Part shown: piece by piece, positions 32,942-46,030 of the stretch | How positions within the stretch are numbered: the first letter of the stretch is position 1 | Layout: every line of letters begins with the position of its first letter | DNA from: Tetmemena sp. SeJ-2015 | Lineage: Eukaryota > Ciliophora > Spirotrichea > Sporadotrichida > Oxytrichidae | NCBI GenBank assembly: GCA_027382625.1 | Contig: JAJKFJ010021927.1 | Coordinates: 1-64,000 of the forward strand | Direction: 5' to 3' | Length of the DNA stretch: 64,000 nt | The notes under the pieces: model-generated | Databases searched by the model: none | Seen by the model: only the letters and a program-made list of their open reading frames with translations | Told to the model about the DNA's origin: nothing | Program-made: the position numbers and the translations under genes

Positions 32942-33345
32942 TTGATGTTAACTTTGAGTTTCAAATTGCAAATTTATTACAAAAATATAATGATGTGCAT
33001 CCAATATAATTAATCATCTCACATGGACTAATAAGTATTTCGAAGGGAGGGTGTAAGAGAAAATACAAGTTTTGCTATTGGTGCTAAACGGTGGGAGAAG
33101 ATAACTACAGCAATAATGAATTTGAAGGTTCCTATTCTGAAGATTTTCTATAAATAAGATTGCATTCTGATTCTGAAATACCTTTCACTTACTTTATCAC
33201 GGACTCTTATATTAGAATGGAATAAGTATCTGTAAAATCATTAATAAACCACACTCCAATTAAATATATTAGCGTACTTATCCTTTGCAGAGGTTTATTA
33301 ATAAATTATAGTTTGAGTTTGGAGGAAGAGCAAGAGTCCAAATTA
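32942..33345. other. Intergenic between divergent genes
   Basis: About 400 bp, AT-rich, upstream of the LRR gene (minus) and of the low-complexity locus (plus). Probably holds both promoters. No motif recognised. Confidence 0.4.
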
Positions 33346-36300
33346 AAAATGAGTATAATGATAAACAGCCAGCAGATCAACGAGTTCAAGCGCTCGTTGA
33401 GAAATGCCAACGCCAACCATTTTGAAAGCGGCCCTGGTGGTGTGAGGGTCAGCTCCACAAAATTATCCAAGTCAAATCTTACTATGATTTTTATTAGCCT
33501 GAGAGATAGGATAATGATTAAGTGAGGGATGCTGCCTGAGATCCCCTAGGCTCGTTCTCAGAGTGAGCAGACCAAAAGCCATTCCACCTTCGCCCAGAGC
33601 AAGTTCATCAGTACCAATAAAAATAGGCCAGTTGCTTAAGCAATGATGGACAAAATATTTGAAAGCCCAAACTCTACTCAGAGGGCAAGTGAGATCGGGC
33701 ACAGTTCCAATTCTCAGCCCCACTCAAAAGCTAAGAGTAAATATTATCGCGAAATTATAATCTTATTGCTAAGAAGCATAAACACCATAGAGAAGATCAG
33801 GAGGGGCTGCCTCCAAGGCAAACCAAGAAAACGAAGAAGCAGCAGCAGATCAATATAGTAACTATTTAATTCTCTAAATTTTTAATGCAGCATAGAACAG
33901 ACTAAGGTCAAACCGAGGGAGGATAAAATATAAACAACGTAAGCAACACCAACATTAGCACCCATATTTCGCACCAGAACATCGAAGTGCATCTTCCCAA
34001 CGTCATCTCACTCATTTAACTTTCATTCTTAATCGGAGGAAGCATGCAGAACTAAAATCTCATCAAGAATTCTTTCGAGATCCAAAGTTTGTGAAATATC
34101 TTATCACAATAAATGCAAAGTTCATTGGTTCAGATTAAGGAGGAACCCTCAGAATCGAACTAAGTGCCGGATAGTGGAATCATCCATCCCTAATATTAGG
34201 GAGCTCAAGGCTCAGAGGATAGATCAAGCAAGTCGGAAAGCAGGGTTATTGAGACTCAAGACAAGGATATAATTTTCACGTTTGCCATCCAACAGTCTAT
34301 TAAAAATGTGACCAGAGTTTGGATTTAGATTTTTAAGTTATGATTTCCCAATACAAAGTTTAGGAAGGACGAGTCACAAACACCTCACTCCCTTCAGCCA
34401 TAGGCTGTCCTCCCCTAAAATAGAACGCCAAAGTCTCAGACCACCAACTTGACTCATCAAAACAGTGGCCTCTCTGTAGGAGCGACCACGAATAAAAGAA
34501 CTCCTGGTCGTCTGCAAGCTTAATAGTCTTCAACCCTTGATGTTTTTGCATTTAATAAGGTGAGATAGAGTGAATTTTTATTATGTTCAGCAAATGCTGA
34601 GTCCGAATGCTTCAATGCTTTAAGAGCAAGAAAATGAAGTTAATTAGGAACCTAAGGGAATAAGCCCCTCCAGATAGATTTGAATTTTATAATTAACTAG
34701 ATAGGAGGGAAGGGTGAGATAAGTTCAGGCCCCAAACACCAAAAGCTATTTGAGCTCTTAACTGGCCAAGCAAAACTCTAGTATAAGTATAATTTGAATT
34801 TTTTCTTTACTCCAAAATGAATGGCAAAGCCAGATTTATAGCTGGTGGTACGGGAAGTGGAAGCCGAATCATTGCACAAAACGAAACTAGCATCAGTCCA
34901 CTCGCTTCTAAATTTGGGCAGAGACTGTCCAGAAACTTGAATTATTTCTGCAATCATAGCTGCATGATGCATTAATTTTTGAATGGAAAATTAAACCTAG
35001 CCTCATCAGTTGATAATCTAAATGTAGCTTTTTAATGTAGGAGAGTTTAGAAAGCTAGGCACTACTTTGAGCAAGACGAGGCAGTAGCAAATGCAAACAT
35101 CAAAGCACAAGCCTTCAATATAACTCTCTAACGTTTCAAACTCTTTTCAATGAATGAAGATATATATATATCTATAAATCTTTGGACGTGAGCGCGCTTC
35201 ATTAATCAGTTGATGATCAGATGTCGGAGATCAAAACTGTGACTTCTCATTCCTAATTTGACTAAGAGAGTCCCAATGTCACTGCCAACGCGAAGAAAGG
35301 CTTCTTAGATCCCACTAAACTAAACCAAAGCAAGTTCACCCAGAAAATTGGAAGAAACTAACTCTATAAACTCATTTGAAAAAAGCATCATAGATATTCT
35401 TTAGTGATGTAATTTTCGTTTAAGATGCAAACAGCTTCAAATTCAGCCATCAAACTACCCAAAGTAACCTCTTCAACGAAGGCCCTAGTTTAAACTCCTT
35501 ATAACTAGGGGAATAAAAACCTAGGTCAATAAAATCCCAATATAGTCTATCAGAGTGTAGATAATATTGGCTACAGACAGTAACTTTAGCACTAGAATAC
35601 CACTTTCTCAGCTTAGAAGGGGACACTTCATTACTCTAAAAGCCCTCTGAACAAATAAAACTCTAAGAAGTAGCTGCCTGGTATGAGCGGAGGAGGACTG
35701 GACATAGTTCAATAGAGCTTATAAAGCATGAAGACTGCAGTGAATGTTCCCAGTCAGGATGAGTAGAGATAGAACTAAATCAGATCTAGAAACCAAGCGT
35801 TACTCTTGCTCTTTTTTAAGTTCGATTATTATTACCTGACGTTAGGCCTCATCACCATACTTCAAGTCATTCTAAAATTTTTCTTATAAGATCCATACGA
35901 TGAAGCCACCCACACATCAAGGCATAAGTTAAAACCTTTTTCCGATCTTATATCTCTATATATTTCTAAAAACCCCACTCTGATGCTTTCGCAAGACCTT
36001 TCAATCAGAAGTAACGAGTCTCCTCAAGAGAGTGAGAGGATTCTTATTCATGACACACAACCGAACAGCTGCTTAGATTATTATACTTAAGAGTTGATAT
36101 ATTTGAGCAATCAAAAAGTGAGAGAGGATTTGAGGAAATTAATTTCCAAGCAGGTGGTTCAACGCTTTAACTACACCAACTTCCTCTCAGACCTAAAGAA
36201 TCTGAATAGATTATCGCTATAGGCAACCCCACTCGCAAACTCCTTAGATGTTTCTTCACAGAGTATCGTCAAGATCAATCTCAAGCAAGCATTAAATAGG

Positions 36301-39300
36301 TGATGGTAAGCAAATTTCTAAAACTAAATATAGCTAATGATTGACGCCCGTCTCTTCTCACTAAGTGAAAGTGGTATCCTTTTCTCCGTCTCCCACATCA
36401 GCGATGAACCACTAGGAAATACCTGCCACAATGAAATATATCCAGCTAAAAAGAATACACGAGGATCGCCAGTCTCCTTAGTAAGAGCTTATGTATAAAA
36501 TCCATTTAATCTATCCCTCTTGATTAAAGGTTAAGCTTGAAAGTTTTAAGCAACTGCACGCAGACCCATCACCTGCAAACAAGTAAGCAGATGATTTGCT
36601 GAAGCAGACGGTGATAAGTCTTGCTGAAGACCCCAGCCCAGAGATTAGAGTTAAGTTCTAGGATCCTGAATACACATCCAATGACCAGGAGCAAGTGCAG
36701 CAACTCAAAAGATTCTCAACCTCACAGGGCAACACCCCTTCATAGAGCCCACTTAAGTAACTAATGAATTAGCAGCCCAATCACAATTAAACACTCAGAT
36801 CTACAATACTCTCTCAGCCAAGAAGACTTAAAAAAACATGAGTGAAATATTTTCTTAGATTCCTCAAATGTCGATGCTAGACAAGAGCAAGTTCAAGAGC
36901 CAAGAAACTCTCCAGTCAAACTAGTCTTCTATTAACTTGATAGTATAATATTACATCCACTTAACTTGATCAAGAGAGCAAGCAACGTAGACAAGGTATC
37001 TTCCTAGCCAGAGTCTGTGGGAAATGACTATCAGAATTTCTCACACAGATATGGCTTCCTAGCAGCAGGATAGGATCTGCAATCACAAAGGCTCAAAGAG
37101 TTAGGCCAAATCGATGAGCTCTCTGTTGAACTTGCTTAATAGCATGAATATACTTTTTCTCTCTTACTTTATTAAAGCAGAGTCTTCCAGCTGACTTCCT
37201 GCGAGGAGAGGATAAAACTAATGGGAGGAAATAGACGATCTAAATTTCAGACTCGAACAATTAAAACTCAGGAGAGCCCTTAGCAGAAATACAAGAGTTC
37301 ACCACTAATCCATTTAAATAGTGAGAGGGTTATTTATTTTTAAGTAAGGTAATTTGTGCTGGAAGTCGAGAGACATGATTAGTTCACTTAGATGTCCATC
37401 ATCGATAACTCTCTCGCAATAAATGCACTCCTAGGATCAGAACAAAGAAATAACAACCACTCTCCCTTCTTCATAGCAAGTACAAATCAGTCCAAGTAGG
37501 AAAGCTCCAAGCAACCAACTCCCTCAATAGAGGCAGTAGCTGTAGAGATTCAGACCTCATTTGTATTGCAACAGCAGCAGTCTCTCAACAAGTCAAGGAG
37601 AATAACATTTTTGAACTTTAAAATTAAGTTAGGAGCTCTATAGAGAGTAGGCATAAGAAATCTTTGTAATTGGATCGCGCTTTATTAAATTTCAAGACCA
37701 ATTTTTAAAATGCTTTATTCGAACTGAACTTTCCCCTTATAGTGCACGAAAGAAGAGAAGAAAGTCGTAATCAAGAATCTCTTTCCTAATCACCTAGGCT
37801 AAGCTTAAGTCAAGGCAGAGCCTCAACTAGTAAAAAGAAAGCTTGGTTTATCTAGGATCTTTAGAAGAGAGAGTTCTTTCAAGGGCACGTCTCCATCACT
37901 ATAGATTTAATTACAATTATTTGAAATATGGACTACTGCTTTCCTGGATGTGTTCAGAGGGATGGTGGAAGTGAATGCACATGGACTGCTCAAAAGAGTT
38001 GTCAATCATCGACTGTTAAGAATGTGTTTGGAGAGCTACTGGCGCTTTGTAGATGAAAAGGATAGGGAGACTGCTTTAGCCATGTATAAGCGAAACTTCT
38101 TGCAATAATTTATGGACGATTTTAAGTTAAATTTTATTCTCGAAGTAGATGATGAACGCATTCAAGTAAAGCAATAAGCCTTAAGCAGGAGGAGCATCAG
38201 TGAATCAGTCAAAGCAGCCTGATTAAGTTAAACCAAGTGAATCCAAGAAAGTCAAAGAAGAGGTTGCTGCGAGTAAGGTCCCTGATTAGCAAGCTCCACT
38301 ATAAAAGCAAAGGCCTTCTCAGATAACAATCATAAAGAGCGACTAAATTTATTTGCATTCTTATTTAATACTAATGCAGACTCTAATACGAAGAGATAAT
38401 TAGTTAGTGGCTCAAATTAGCACAAGATACAATCGCCAAACTATCCTTCTGCGAAACTAAAGGGAGAAAAGATGCTCACTCCTATTTTTGAAATTGAGGC
38501 TAATGAAACTCAAACACACTTGGATGACGGGATAATTATCAAAATACAGGAGGCAAACTTTTCACATAAACCAATATATGCATTTTTTAATGCAAACAGA
38601 GAGCTCTCAAACAATCTCAGATCATGAAATAATTCAGCTTTCTTATTATATCTCAACATAGGGAAAGGTCTTGGTGATTAGGACGATATCTCATCAATAA
38701 ACTATTAGAAGCAGAACTCAGCAAGTCATCACAACGGAGTAGCAGGGTAAGGCGTTGCAAGCAACCACAACCAGCCTCGCATCTCAAATTCCTCTACCAG
38801 CTCCAATTTCATCGACAACTTAGTCTTCCAACTTAAAAAAGCCAAAGATTCTGACAACACGGATTCTGGCGCTTCAAGGAATATAAATCAGTAAAAGCGT
38901 TACTCAGACATCTTAAATGTCAGTCTAAAGAAGATAATTTTATTAGTCCGATGCTCTATGAGAAACTGAGGATTCAAAAGTTAGGTACTGTAGTATCAGA
39001 GAAGAAGCCTTCCTCCTATGCAAGTGGAGGGTAGAGAGGCATTGGTGCAAGCAGGGGTGATAACTCTAACACACACAACAAACGCAAGTCCTTCAACATT
39101 ATTGAAGACAAATATGAAGAGAGTGAAGAGGAGGGTTAAGCCAACCACCCTCGTAGTTAGCAAGCGATTGAGGACCCAAAGAACTTGCATGTATCAATTT
39201 CACTTAAAAGTATTTTTAACTTTGAAGCTCAGAGTAAGCAAAGTGTCAAGCCTCCTTCTTAGTTTGCTGGTGGGAGGAGCTAGCTGGATATAAGTAGAGT

Positions 39301-40854
39301 GAGTGGACAGGACAGAGGTCTAGTACTAAGGACATCGACTGGTGAGTACTTGAGTGCCTCTCACTTGTCACTTTACTATGAGGAAGACGATAGAAGAGAT
39401 CACTAAAATAGCAGGCATCAAGAAAAGCAATCTAGCAAGTAAAACATGCATCAGCGCGAGGAGTCATCGTCAGGATCTTCAGACGAGGGAAACTACAATC
39501 AATAGTTAAAAGCTGAGCATGAGCATAAGGAGCTGCAGCCTCCAAATGAAGAAATCTATGAAGAGTTTTAAAAAGAGCAGCCAACTACTTTAAAAGTCTT
39601 CTTCCTTACTTACTTTTAACTTTGAGGATCATAAAGGAGGATGGAGACGAAGGCTTGCAAGACTCAGAGCAAGAAGACAAGTAACATCTCTCGCACATCT
39701 TCCAATATGGTGAAGATCTCAACAGAGAGTTATTTAAGGAAGAATTAAATATTATTAACTAATTAAAAGAGTAAATCTAAGACTCTCATCGAAGACAGAG
39801 AGCGATTTAGATAGAACAAGCAAGCTCCAAACACTCTAAGATACTTCACCAAGAGATTGAGTAACATCGTAAGTTAATTTTACTATTTTTGATTGAGTAC
39901 ATGAAGCACAAGTTGAGCACTTCGAAGACTCAGAGCAGGATAAATCTTGACCAGTCTCAGTTAGTGGATGATAACTTATAAAACGGAGAAGGAAAGAGGA
40001 GCAAATACTTGAACTACCTGTAAACTCCTTTGAACAAGGATAAGCATCAGACTAGCACAAATCTCAATAGAAGTTTGTACTGATTATGATGATTCTCATG
40101 TTGTTTAAAGTTAGCTGCTCATGACTCCCTTGAATCTCTCTTACACCTTGCAGAGCAATAAATACTAAATGTGTATTTTATTATAGCAACCACAATCCAA
40201 CTCAACAGAACAGCCAGCTAAAGCTGAGGGAGAGCGCCTCTCCTCAACCAGAGTATCCCAGCAGCTTAGGCCAGAATATCCAGAATGCTTTTATCCCTTA
40301 GAAGCCTCCCTCACAGTTTCAATCCAAGCATACCAGTGTAATCTATCAACAGCCCTAACAGTTTTTTGAATAATTTTACTTTTTTAAAGTTCCAGGGAGT
40401 GGCTGGCATTTAAAAGGGAGTGACGTAGGTGCTCAACCAGCAGAAAAGAAAATCCTCAATCCTCACTATAAAGAGCGTTGTAAGCTAAAAGACATCTAAG
40501 AGAGTAGAGGTCCTGCAACACGCTTTGGATACTGCGGTCATAGACGGCTAGAGAAACCAGGGAAAGCAACTCAAAGATTTAATTAATTATAGATGAAATG
40601 TTTTCATTTGTCTATCTTTAAATTTGGGGGCCGAGTCATAAGCTGAGGTTCTGAAATCACTTGAACCGCATATAGAGGAGGCAAAGCGAAGAGGTAGTGA
40701 ACTTAAGCTCACCACCTACTCTAATTTTGTAAAGCAGCAAACGCAAAAGAGCCAAGCACACAACTAGAGTCAAGGCAATATCAGTATGGCCGCCAACAGT
40801 GCAAGCAATAAAAAGACTCTAGCTCACTTTCAAAATATTATGAAGGATATCTGA
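33346..40854 (+). CDS. Large low-complexity protein locus (one or more genes)
   Basis: Begins MSIMINSQQINEFKRSLRNA and ends with TGA 40852-40854 after LAHFQNIMKDI. For 7.5 kb the plus strand gives protein-like, Ser/Gln/Asn/Lys-rich frames interrupted by AT-rich breaks: VQIKEEPSESNQVPDSG, SRVIETQDKDIIFTFAIQQS, LRKLISKQVVQRFNYTNF, TVISLAEDPSPEIRVKF, WTTAFLDVFRGMVEVNAHG, ESYWRFVDEKDRETALAMY, EVLKSLEPHIEEAKRRGSEL. No domain family recognised. An IES with pointer AGCTT (36486-36538) is supported. A second ATG at 34818 with a long frame might start a separate gene. Likely a scaffold-type or regulatory protein; treat boundaries as provisional. Confidence 0.45.
36486..36538 (+). other. IES, pointer AGCTT
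   Basis: AGCTT at 36486-36490 and 36534-36538. The 48-bp removal deletes an in-frame TGA and gives QSPQQELESFKQLHADPSP. Confidence 0.65.
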
Positions 40855-41256
40855 TACAATAAGTTCTTCTTCTACAAAGACTATTTCATTTTCTATAGTT
40901 TATAAATCTAAAGTTACAAGAAGTTAGTATTTTTATTTCATTATTCTTAAAAAGAGCAGAATAATTGAGGTATGATTTGAGTTTTTAAGATTTGTTAAAT
41001 GCATTTTTTAGTTAACAGTTAGATTATCTTATTTTCAAATACAAATTTATTGCATGTTTAGGAATTTAAATACTTTCTCTTTTAATAGCTATATTCTTTA
41101 TCTCTCAATACCTGTTAGAACTGATTATCAAAGCGTAGATAACAAGTTCAATGTGCCTTTCCAGATCTTACTCACTAACTACTTCTGCTTCTCTTTAGAT
41201 GAGAGCCTATAATTTATTATAACTTAGCAAATAGATTAGTTTCTTACTTAATATAA
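40855..41256 (+). other. AT-rich stretch with a possible coding fragment
   Basis: Mostly AT-rich. One plus frame at 41108-41200 reads VRTDYQSVDNKFNVPFQ and could be a 5' segment of the following gene. Not certain. Confidence 0.3.
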
Positions 41257-41562
41257 ATGAGTTGGTTCGACATCCCCTCTTCTCAAGATAAGTTTAGTCA
41301 AGAGTGTCAAAAGCTAATGGCTCGTGCTGCTGTCAATCAATTCATGATACGCCATAAGAACTCAAAAAACTCATATTTAAAAATGAATGGAGTCCTAAGT
41401 TTACATGATTCTCTGTTAAATCTACAGCAGCTGATTTTAAATCTAAGAGTGGCTCTGCTTATAAATTTGATGATGAGCAGTGGTTGCGTTTCTAGAACTC
41501 TTCAAGTACTCCCAAAAGCTAGAGTGCACGAGGGACAGCAGCTTGTCAAATCTGATCTTTAG
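41257..41562 (+). CDS. Small unidentified protein
   Basis: ATG 41257 begins MSWFDIPSSQDKFSQECQKL and continues ARAAVNQFMIRHKNSK. Another frame then reads STADFKSKSGSAYKFDDEQW to TGA near 41562, suggesting a small IES around 41370-41400. It overlaps the 3' end of a minus-strand gene, so only part of each reading can be real. No family recognised. Confidence 0.35.
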   Translation: MSWFDIPSSQDKFSQECQKLMARAAVNQFMIRHKNSKNSYLKMNGVLSLHDSLLNLQQLILNLRVALLINLMMSSGCVSRTLQVLPKARVHEGQQLVKSDL

Positions 41563-44500
41563 GAAAATTGCCAAGAAGTCTTGCCAGTTAAGAGACTGAT
41601 TTTTACTTTGGTAACTTTGTCCCTTGCTTGGATTAGTTGTAATCAAATCAAGTAAACGAGAAGTTACAATTTTAAAAATCAGTTCTTATTTATAAAGTCG
41701 AAGCATCTGTGTTTGAATTGCTGCTAAACTTCTTAATGGCTTCTAGTCTTTGAAGGTCAACTAAAGAAATGATCAGAGTCACAAATCGTAACTTACTCTC
41801 ACCCGAGGTGCAACCAAAGGTCTTAAGGATCAAACTGAATATTTGGTGAAGGAAGGCCAACTCTATTTTTCCAAACAGAGACTCGTAAAGTTCCTAGTAC
41901 AGCCAATCATATCGCTCGCTCTCTATAGTCATTTTCTCTGAAACTGAATTCCTCTTTTGAGCTGCAAAGATTTGAGATCTTTCTTATAATTTGCTTGTTG
42001 AAGATTCTCTTTAGTCTAATAAAAAATATATAATAAGTCTGATTCAATTTGATGTTGCTACAGATTTCCAAAAGATTCTTCTTTATAAATGATATCCACT
42101 TGCTAGACCTCATTAAAAGATATAATAAATAGATCATTGAGTTTAGGGTGTGACTTGTTTATAATGATTTAGAAGTCGACATTAGAAATTCCGGCAGAGC
42201 TTTAAGTGTGCTGCAACAGCATTTCCTATTCAGTCTCTTTGTTTAAAAGTGAAATAAACATTAAGGCCAAACTCTTTGTCATCATCATCACCTAACTTAT
42301 ATAATTAACCTAATTCAAAAATTAAGAATCCTATTGATCTAACTTTTTATCTTGTGACCTTCTTCCATTTTAGTGATCGTCGCTATCTGACCTAAGTTAC
42401 TCTTTCGTCTTATCTACAAATTCATCTTCATGCATCCTATCTTATTTGTAGAGCTAGGATTCACTTTCTTCTTTATCAGCCCACTTGACTTGGCTTCTTC
42501 TCTTAGAACTAGCTGCAGCGCCAAAAGTGCTTTTGCGCATACCGAACATTTTATCCATGATAAACTCCCTTCCCTCTCCTAGAGGAGTTTGCTCTGGGAC
42601 TTCAAGGATGTTTCCAGTGGCTTTCTATTACAAGAAGGGTGAGGGCTGGTTCAGCATCAGCATTTGCAACTGCAGCCTTCCCAAATCACTCTAATCTTTT
42701 ACCAGCTGCTTCATCTGGGCTCTTATTTCATTATAAGTGGTCGCTAGCTTGTAGTGAATAGTTTACTTTGCAGTTTAAGAGTGCTGCTTTATGAGGCGCA
42801 TCAAGCATATTTGCAAGTCTTGGTTGCTCTCATCCAACTTAAAAATGGAAGGTGCATCATCTTAGGATTTCTCAATATCTTGTTCAGAAGTAAAAATTTA
42901 AAAAGAGACATCGAAGTAGTTTGGCTATTCTTGATAAACCAACTTTAGAGTAACGAAGCGTTTAGCGAATCTCGGTTTATTTCACAGATCTGCTAAAGTA
43001 AGTCAAGACTTCGATATAAGATATCTGCAGTGCTTGTCTTGAATCTGTCTAAGGCATTTTTCAAAGCTTCTTACTATTCCTTATTAGAGGGCGTAATATT
43101 TCTTGATTCTATGTCAGGAGTACGAACTGATGATATCTCATTCTATAATTAACTTGTGGTGTCACTGATGGCTGTGGAGCCTCCCTTGATCTATATTTTC
43201 TTCCTGAGCCCCCTTCCCTCACCATTTAAATCACCTGCTGTATTGTGAATCGACCCTCCATTGTTTTGCTAGCTCCTTTCCTTGGCCTCTGAGTAAAAGC
43301 TGCGATAAAGCTTGAGAATTTTTAAAAAAAAAATCTAAATCATCAAAAAAAGAGATTAAAATAACCCCTGAGCCCTTATTAATTATGACTTTATCTTAAA
43401 TCTGATTATTTTTACTATTACTGTAATTTCATTTTGCTAATGGAGGTTTCACTGTTATATTGTATGATTTGAATTTAGATATTTCCGCCACATTCGTGTT
43501 CTTCTATTCTCTTAATCCATTCCATTTTTAGTCTTCTATCGAATTGCAATGTTCAGAGAGATCTTAGAATGACTCAGAATTTTTGATGATATTTTAGTTG
43601 GATTTCAGGATATCCTTTAGGGCTTATCAGATATTTGCCTAATTGCGTAATTTATTTAAATTATTGTATTTATTGAGATTCGAACCCTAATTAGATTATT
43701 TCAATTCCCGACCGTTGCCAGTTGGCCACCCGGACTCCCCCCCCCCTTCTCCCCTTTATTTTATAGTCCTTACCCCCGATTTTCTTTTAGATTCTCTACT
43801 ATATTAGCTGTCCTGCTTCATTGCCTTCTGTACATACTCGTTAAAGTCCATCATCTATAGTTATATAAATTTAAAAAAGACATTTTAAGGTATTTTCCAA
43901 TCTGCTGCTTGCCTTTCATTGTTGAGGTGCCCCTGCCGTTGCTACTCTGCTCCATCAATTCAAGATTCCCACCAGCTAAAGATCTGTTGGTATTCTACTG
44001 TAGGTAATTTAGTTTTGAGGGCGATAGAGAGAAGGAATGAAGCTGTTGAGGATTCCCTCCTACCAAATCTTAATTTTGGATCTGCCCTAATGGAAATTTA
44101 AATTTTATTTGAACCTTACCCTCCCTTTTAAATTTTCAATAAATTTTTATTGCATAAAAGAACGCGTCAACATATTTTTTGAGAGGGGAAAATTTAAAAA
44201 CGGCCCAATTTATCTTGGTTTTGAGCTTCCGTTATAAGCTTTAAATATGGCAGTTGTTTGTAAAAGGTTTTTAAATATTACTTTCAGAGTACTGTAATCA
44301 GCTGCTGCGAATGTATCTGAGGTGTCGATTCTACCGCCTCTGACAATTGGACTTGTGCCTACTATATCTCTTAAGTTTGCCTGCCCTGCAATTCTTTGCG
44401 CCTTGCGCCTCTAATCAGTGTAGATTGAATTGGTGAATGTCTAATGAAATGAGGAGCTGCCACAGTGCTGCTATTGTTAATAAAAATCTAAGGTTCCTTG

Positions 44501-44711
44501 ATAAAAAATTTAACTAATAAAAACTTCTCGTTATTTTATTGATGTCAGTTCGTTCATTACTTGCAATAAGCTCCTACACTTTATTTTGAGTTTCTTATCT
44601 TATAGCTGACGGGAGAATAGTCTACTTCAAGTCTTGTCTCTGGTTGAGTTTAAGCTGCTTAGATTTGTCTCTTTGGTTTTACTAATAGAGTTGGAATTTA
44701 TTCTTCTGCAT
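41505..44711 (-). CDS. Unidentified Gln-rich/helical protein
   Basis: ATG at 44709-44711 begins MQKNKFQLYQQNQRDKSKQL. Coding-quality stretches follow on the minus strand: ASNERTDINK, STVAAPHFIRHSPIQSTLIR, AVESTPQIHSQQL, TAISDTTSQLQNEISSVRTP, ALKNALDRFKTSTADILYRS, ESERYDWLYQELYESLFGKI, FLHQIFSLILKTFGCTSG, LNWQDFLAIFLKIRFDKLLS. Helix-rich, no known domain. A region at 43320-43900 is AT-rich with a tRNA-like relic and a poly-C run and is probably an IES. It shares a 160-bp upstream region with the divergent gene at 44871. Exact 3' end not resolved. Confidence 0.5.
43670..43740 (-). pseudogene. tRNA-Ser(TGA)-like relic
   Basis: The minus strand reads a box-A-like GGTGGCCAACTGG (43718-43730) and a box-B-like GGGTTCGAATCTC (43674-43687). 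Between them is AATTGAAAT, recalling the tRNA-Ser(UGA) anticodon loop. Order and spacing match a eukaryotic serine tRNA, but the acceptor, anticodon and T stems do not pair. It is either a tRNA pseudogene or the head of a tRNA-derived SINE. A poly-G run (minus) immediately precedes it. Confidence 0.55.
43737..43747. repeat. Poly-C tract
   Basis: Uninterrupted C run of about ten bases, unusual in this AT-rich context, abutting the tRNA-like relic. Confidence 0.8.
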
Positions 44712-44870
44712 CCCTCCTCCAGTGGTAGTATTAGAGGTCACCTTAATAAAGCAGAAATAAGAGATTTACAGAGAATCAACAAATAAATACAAACTATATA
44801 ATTCATATAGCAATATATTCAAGAAGAAACAAGAATATTGCAATAATTTGAAGAGAAACATAACTAAAAA
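44712..44870. promoter_or_regulatory. Divergent intergenic region
   Basis: 160 bp between the minus-strand gene start (44711) and the plus-strand ATG (44871). AT-rich; must hold both promoters if these starts are right. No motif recognised. Confidence 0.4.
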
Positions 44871-46030
44871 TATGGTAGATATCAAAGTTCATCCCTTCGA
44901 CTTGAGTCAAGAGGAGTTAGCAATTCACAAGGTAAATAATTTAATCCAATTGTATCTTCAATCTCTTTTCTTTGTAGAGAGCCTTCTCCGGCTAAGTTCA
45001 GACTACTAGAAAACTCAAGGAACCCTAGATCAAGCTAGATGTAAGTACAGACATCACTATTTCATTTCTCAAATTCATAAAACAGCTCTACTACTTCAAG
45101 CCACATATCATCAATTTGTAGAAACTTTTCAGTTTGATGAAGCACGCTATAATTTAACCAGAGAAGCGTTGGAAGCTGTTTCTGAAGCAGCTAGACTTGA
45201 AAATTGATGACAAGACTATAAGCTTGAATGAGTTCCTGAAACTGCTTGAGCAAGAGTCTTATTTCAGAGACATACTTGCTGAGCATCAAATCTTCTTTCA
45301 CTCAGTCAAGCGACTTCAATTCCAGCAGGAAGTCTCACTTCAGACTAAACTCGATCTCATAAACCAGGCCAAGAAAATAAACTTTTATTTTTAGTTATTG
45401 CACATTTTTTATTGAAAATGAAATCCCCGAGGGTTCAAGACTTGGTGCGTCTGTTCAAGTTTGAGAACAAGTTCCTGCTGCTCACAGCTCTTGAAAACAA
45501 GCAAGTTCAGCTGAGGGATTACCAGAGCGGCTAGCTTGTACAGAGTTTCGAATTCAGGGACACCATAGCCTTCCCTTCTCAAGCGCAGCAAAGGGAGAAA
45601 GACAGGATGAAGAGGGAGAGTTAACTCACTATTCAGAAAATGAAGAGAGAGAAGGACGCTAACGAGAGAGAGTTGAGATAGAGGAAAATGATGCCATTGA
45701 GAGGGGGCACTGGAGTTACAAGCAAGCAACCTGGAGTCACTAGATACAGTGGGGTGTCATTCGCCAGCGGCAATAAGAGACAGACTAGCCTTGATGGCCC
45801 TTCAGGAAATGATAATACGAGAAGAGCTGTTGGCAGTATTGAGATCAGCCACTTTGAGAAAATATTCCAAGAAGGCGAGGAAGAGGAGAGCTAGTATCAA
45901 TCAATTTAAAAATCAAGGGTATATACCCATATAATCATTGCAAAAAATAGTGAGCTTTCTTTTAAATTATAAAGACTCAAAAAGTTAAATATAAGTAAAC
46001 TTTGTTTAAAAACTGAATTAAGTCTAAGAT
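44871..46030 (+). CDS. Unidentified gene with two true introns and one IES
   Basis: ATG 44871: MVDIKVHPFDLSQEELAIHK, then introns at 44932-44977 (gtaaat...tttgtag) and 45041-45085 (gtaagt...aaacag), both phase 0. The joined protein continues RAFSGQVQTTRKLKEPQIKL, YYFKPHIINLQKLFSLMKH, KRWKLFLKQLDLKIDDKTIS. Pointer GAAAAT (45373-45419) then joins NQAKK to MKSPRVQDLVRLFKFENKF. A coiled-coil basic stretch (KDRMKRESQLTIQKMKREKD) and a Gly/Ser tail with EISHFEKIFQEGEEEES follow. The frame ends at TGA near 46030. No family is recognised; DDKTISLNEFLKLL is faintly EF-hand-like but lacks a full loop. It could instead be the 5' part of the WD-repeat gene. Confidence 0.6.
45373..45419 (+). other. 41-bp IES, pointer GAAAAT
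   Basis: GAAAAT at 45373-45378 and 45414-45419. Removal restores the frame and deletes a TGA. It lacks GT-AG ends, unlike the two introns just upstream. Confidence 0.8.

Noticed and set aside
44871..45085. The two gtaa...ag inserts as IESs
   Set aside because: They have canonical splice ends and no flanking direct repeat, so they are called introns.
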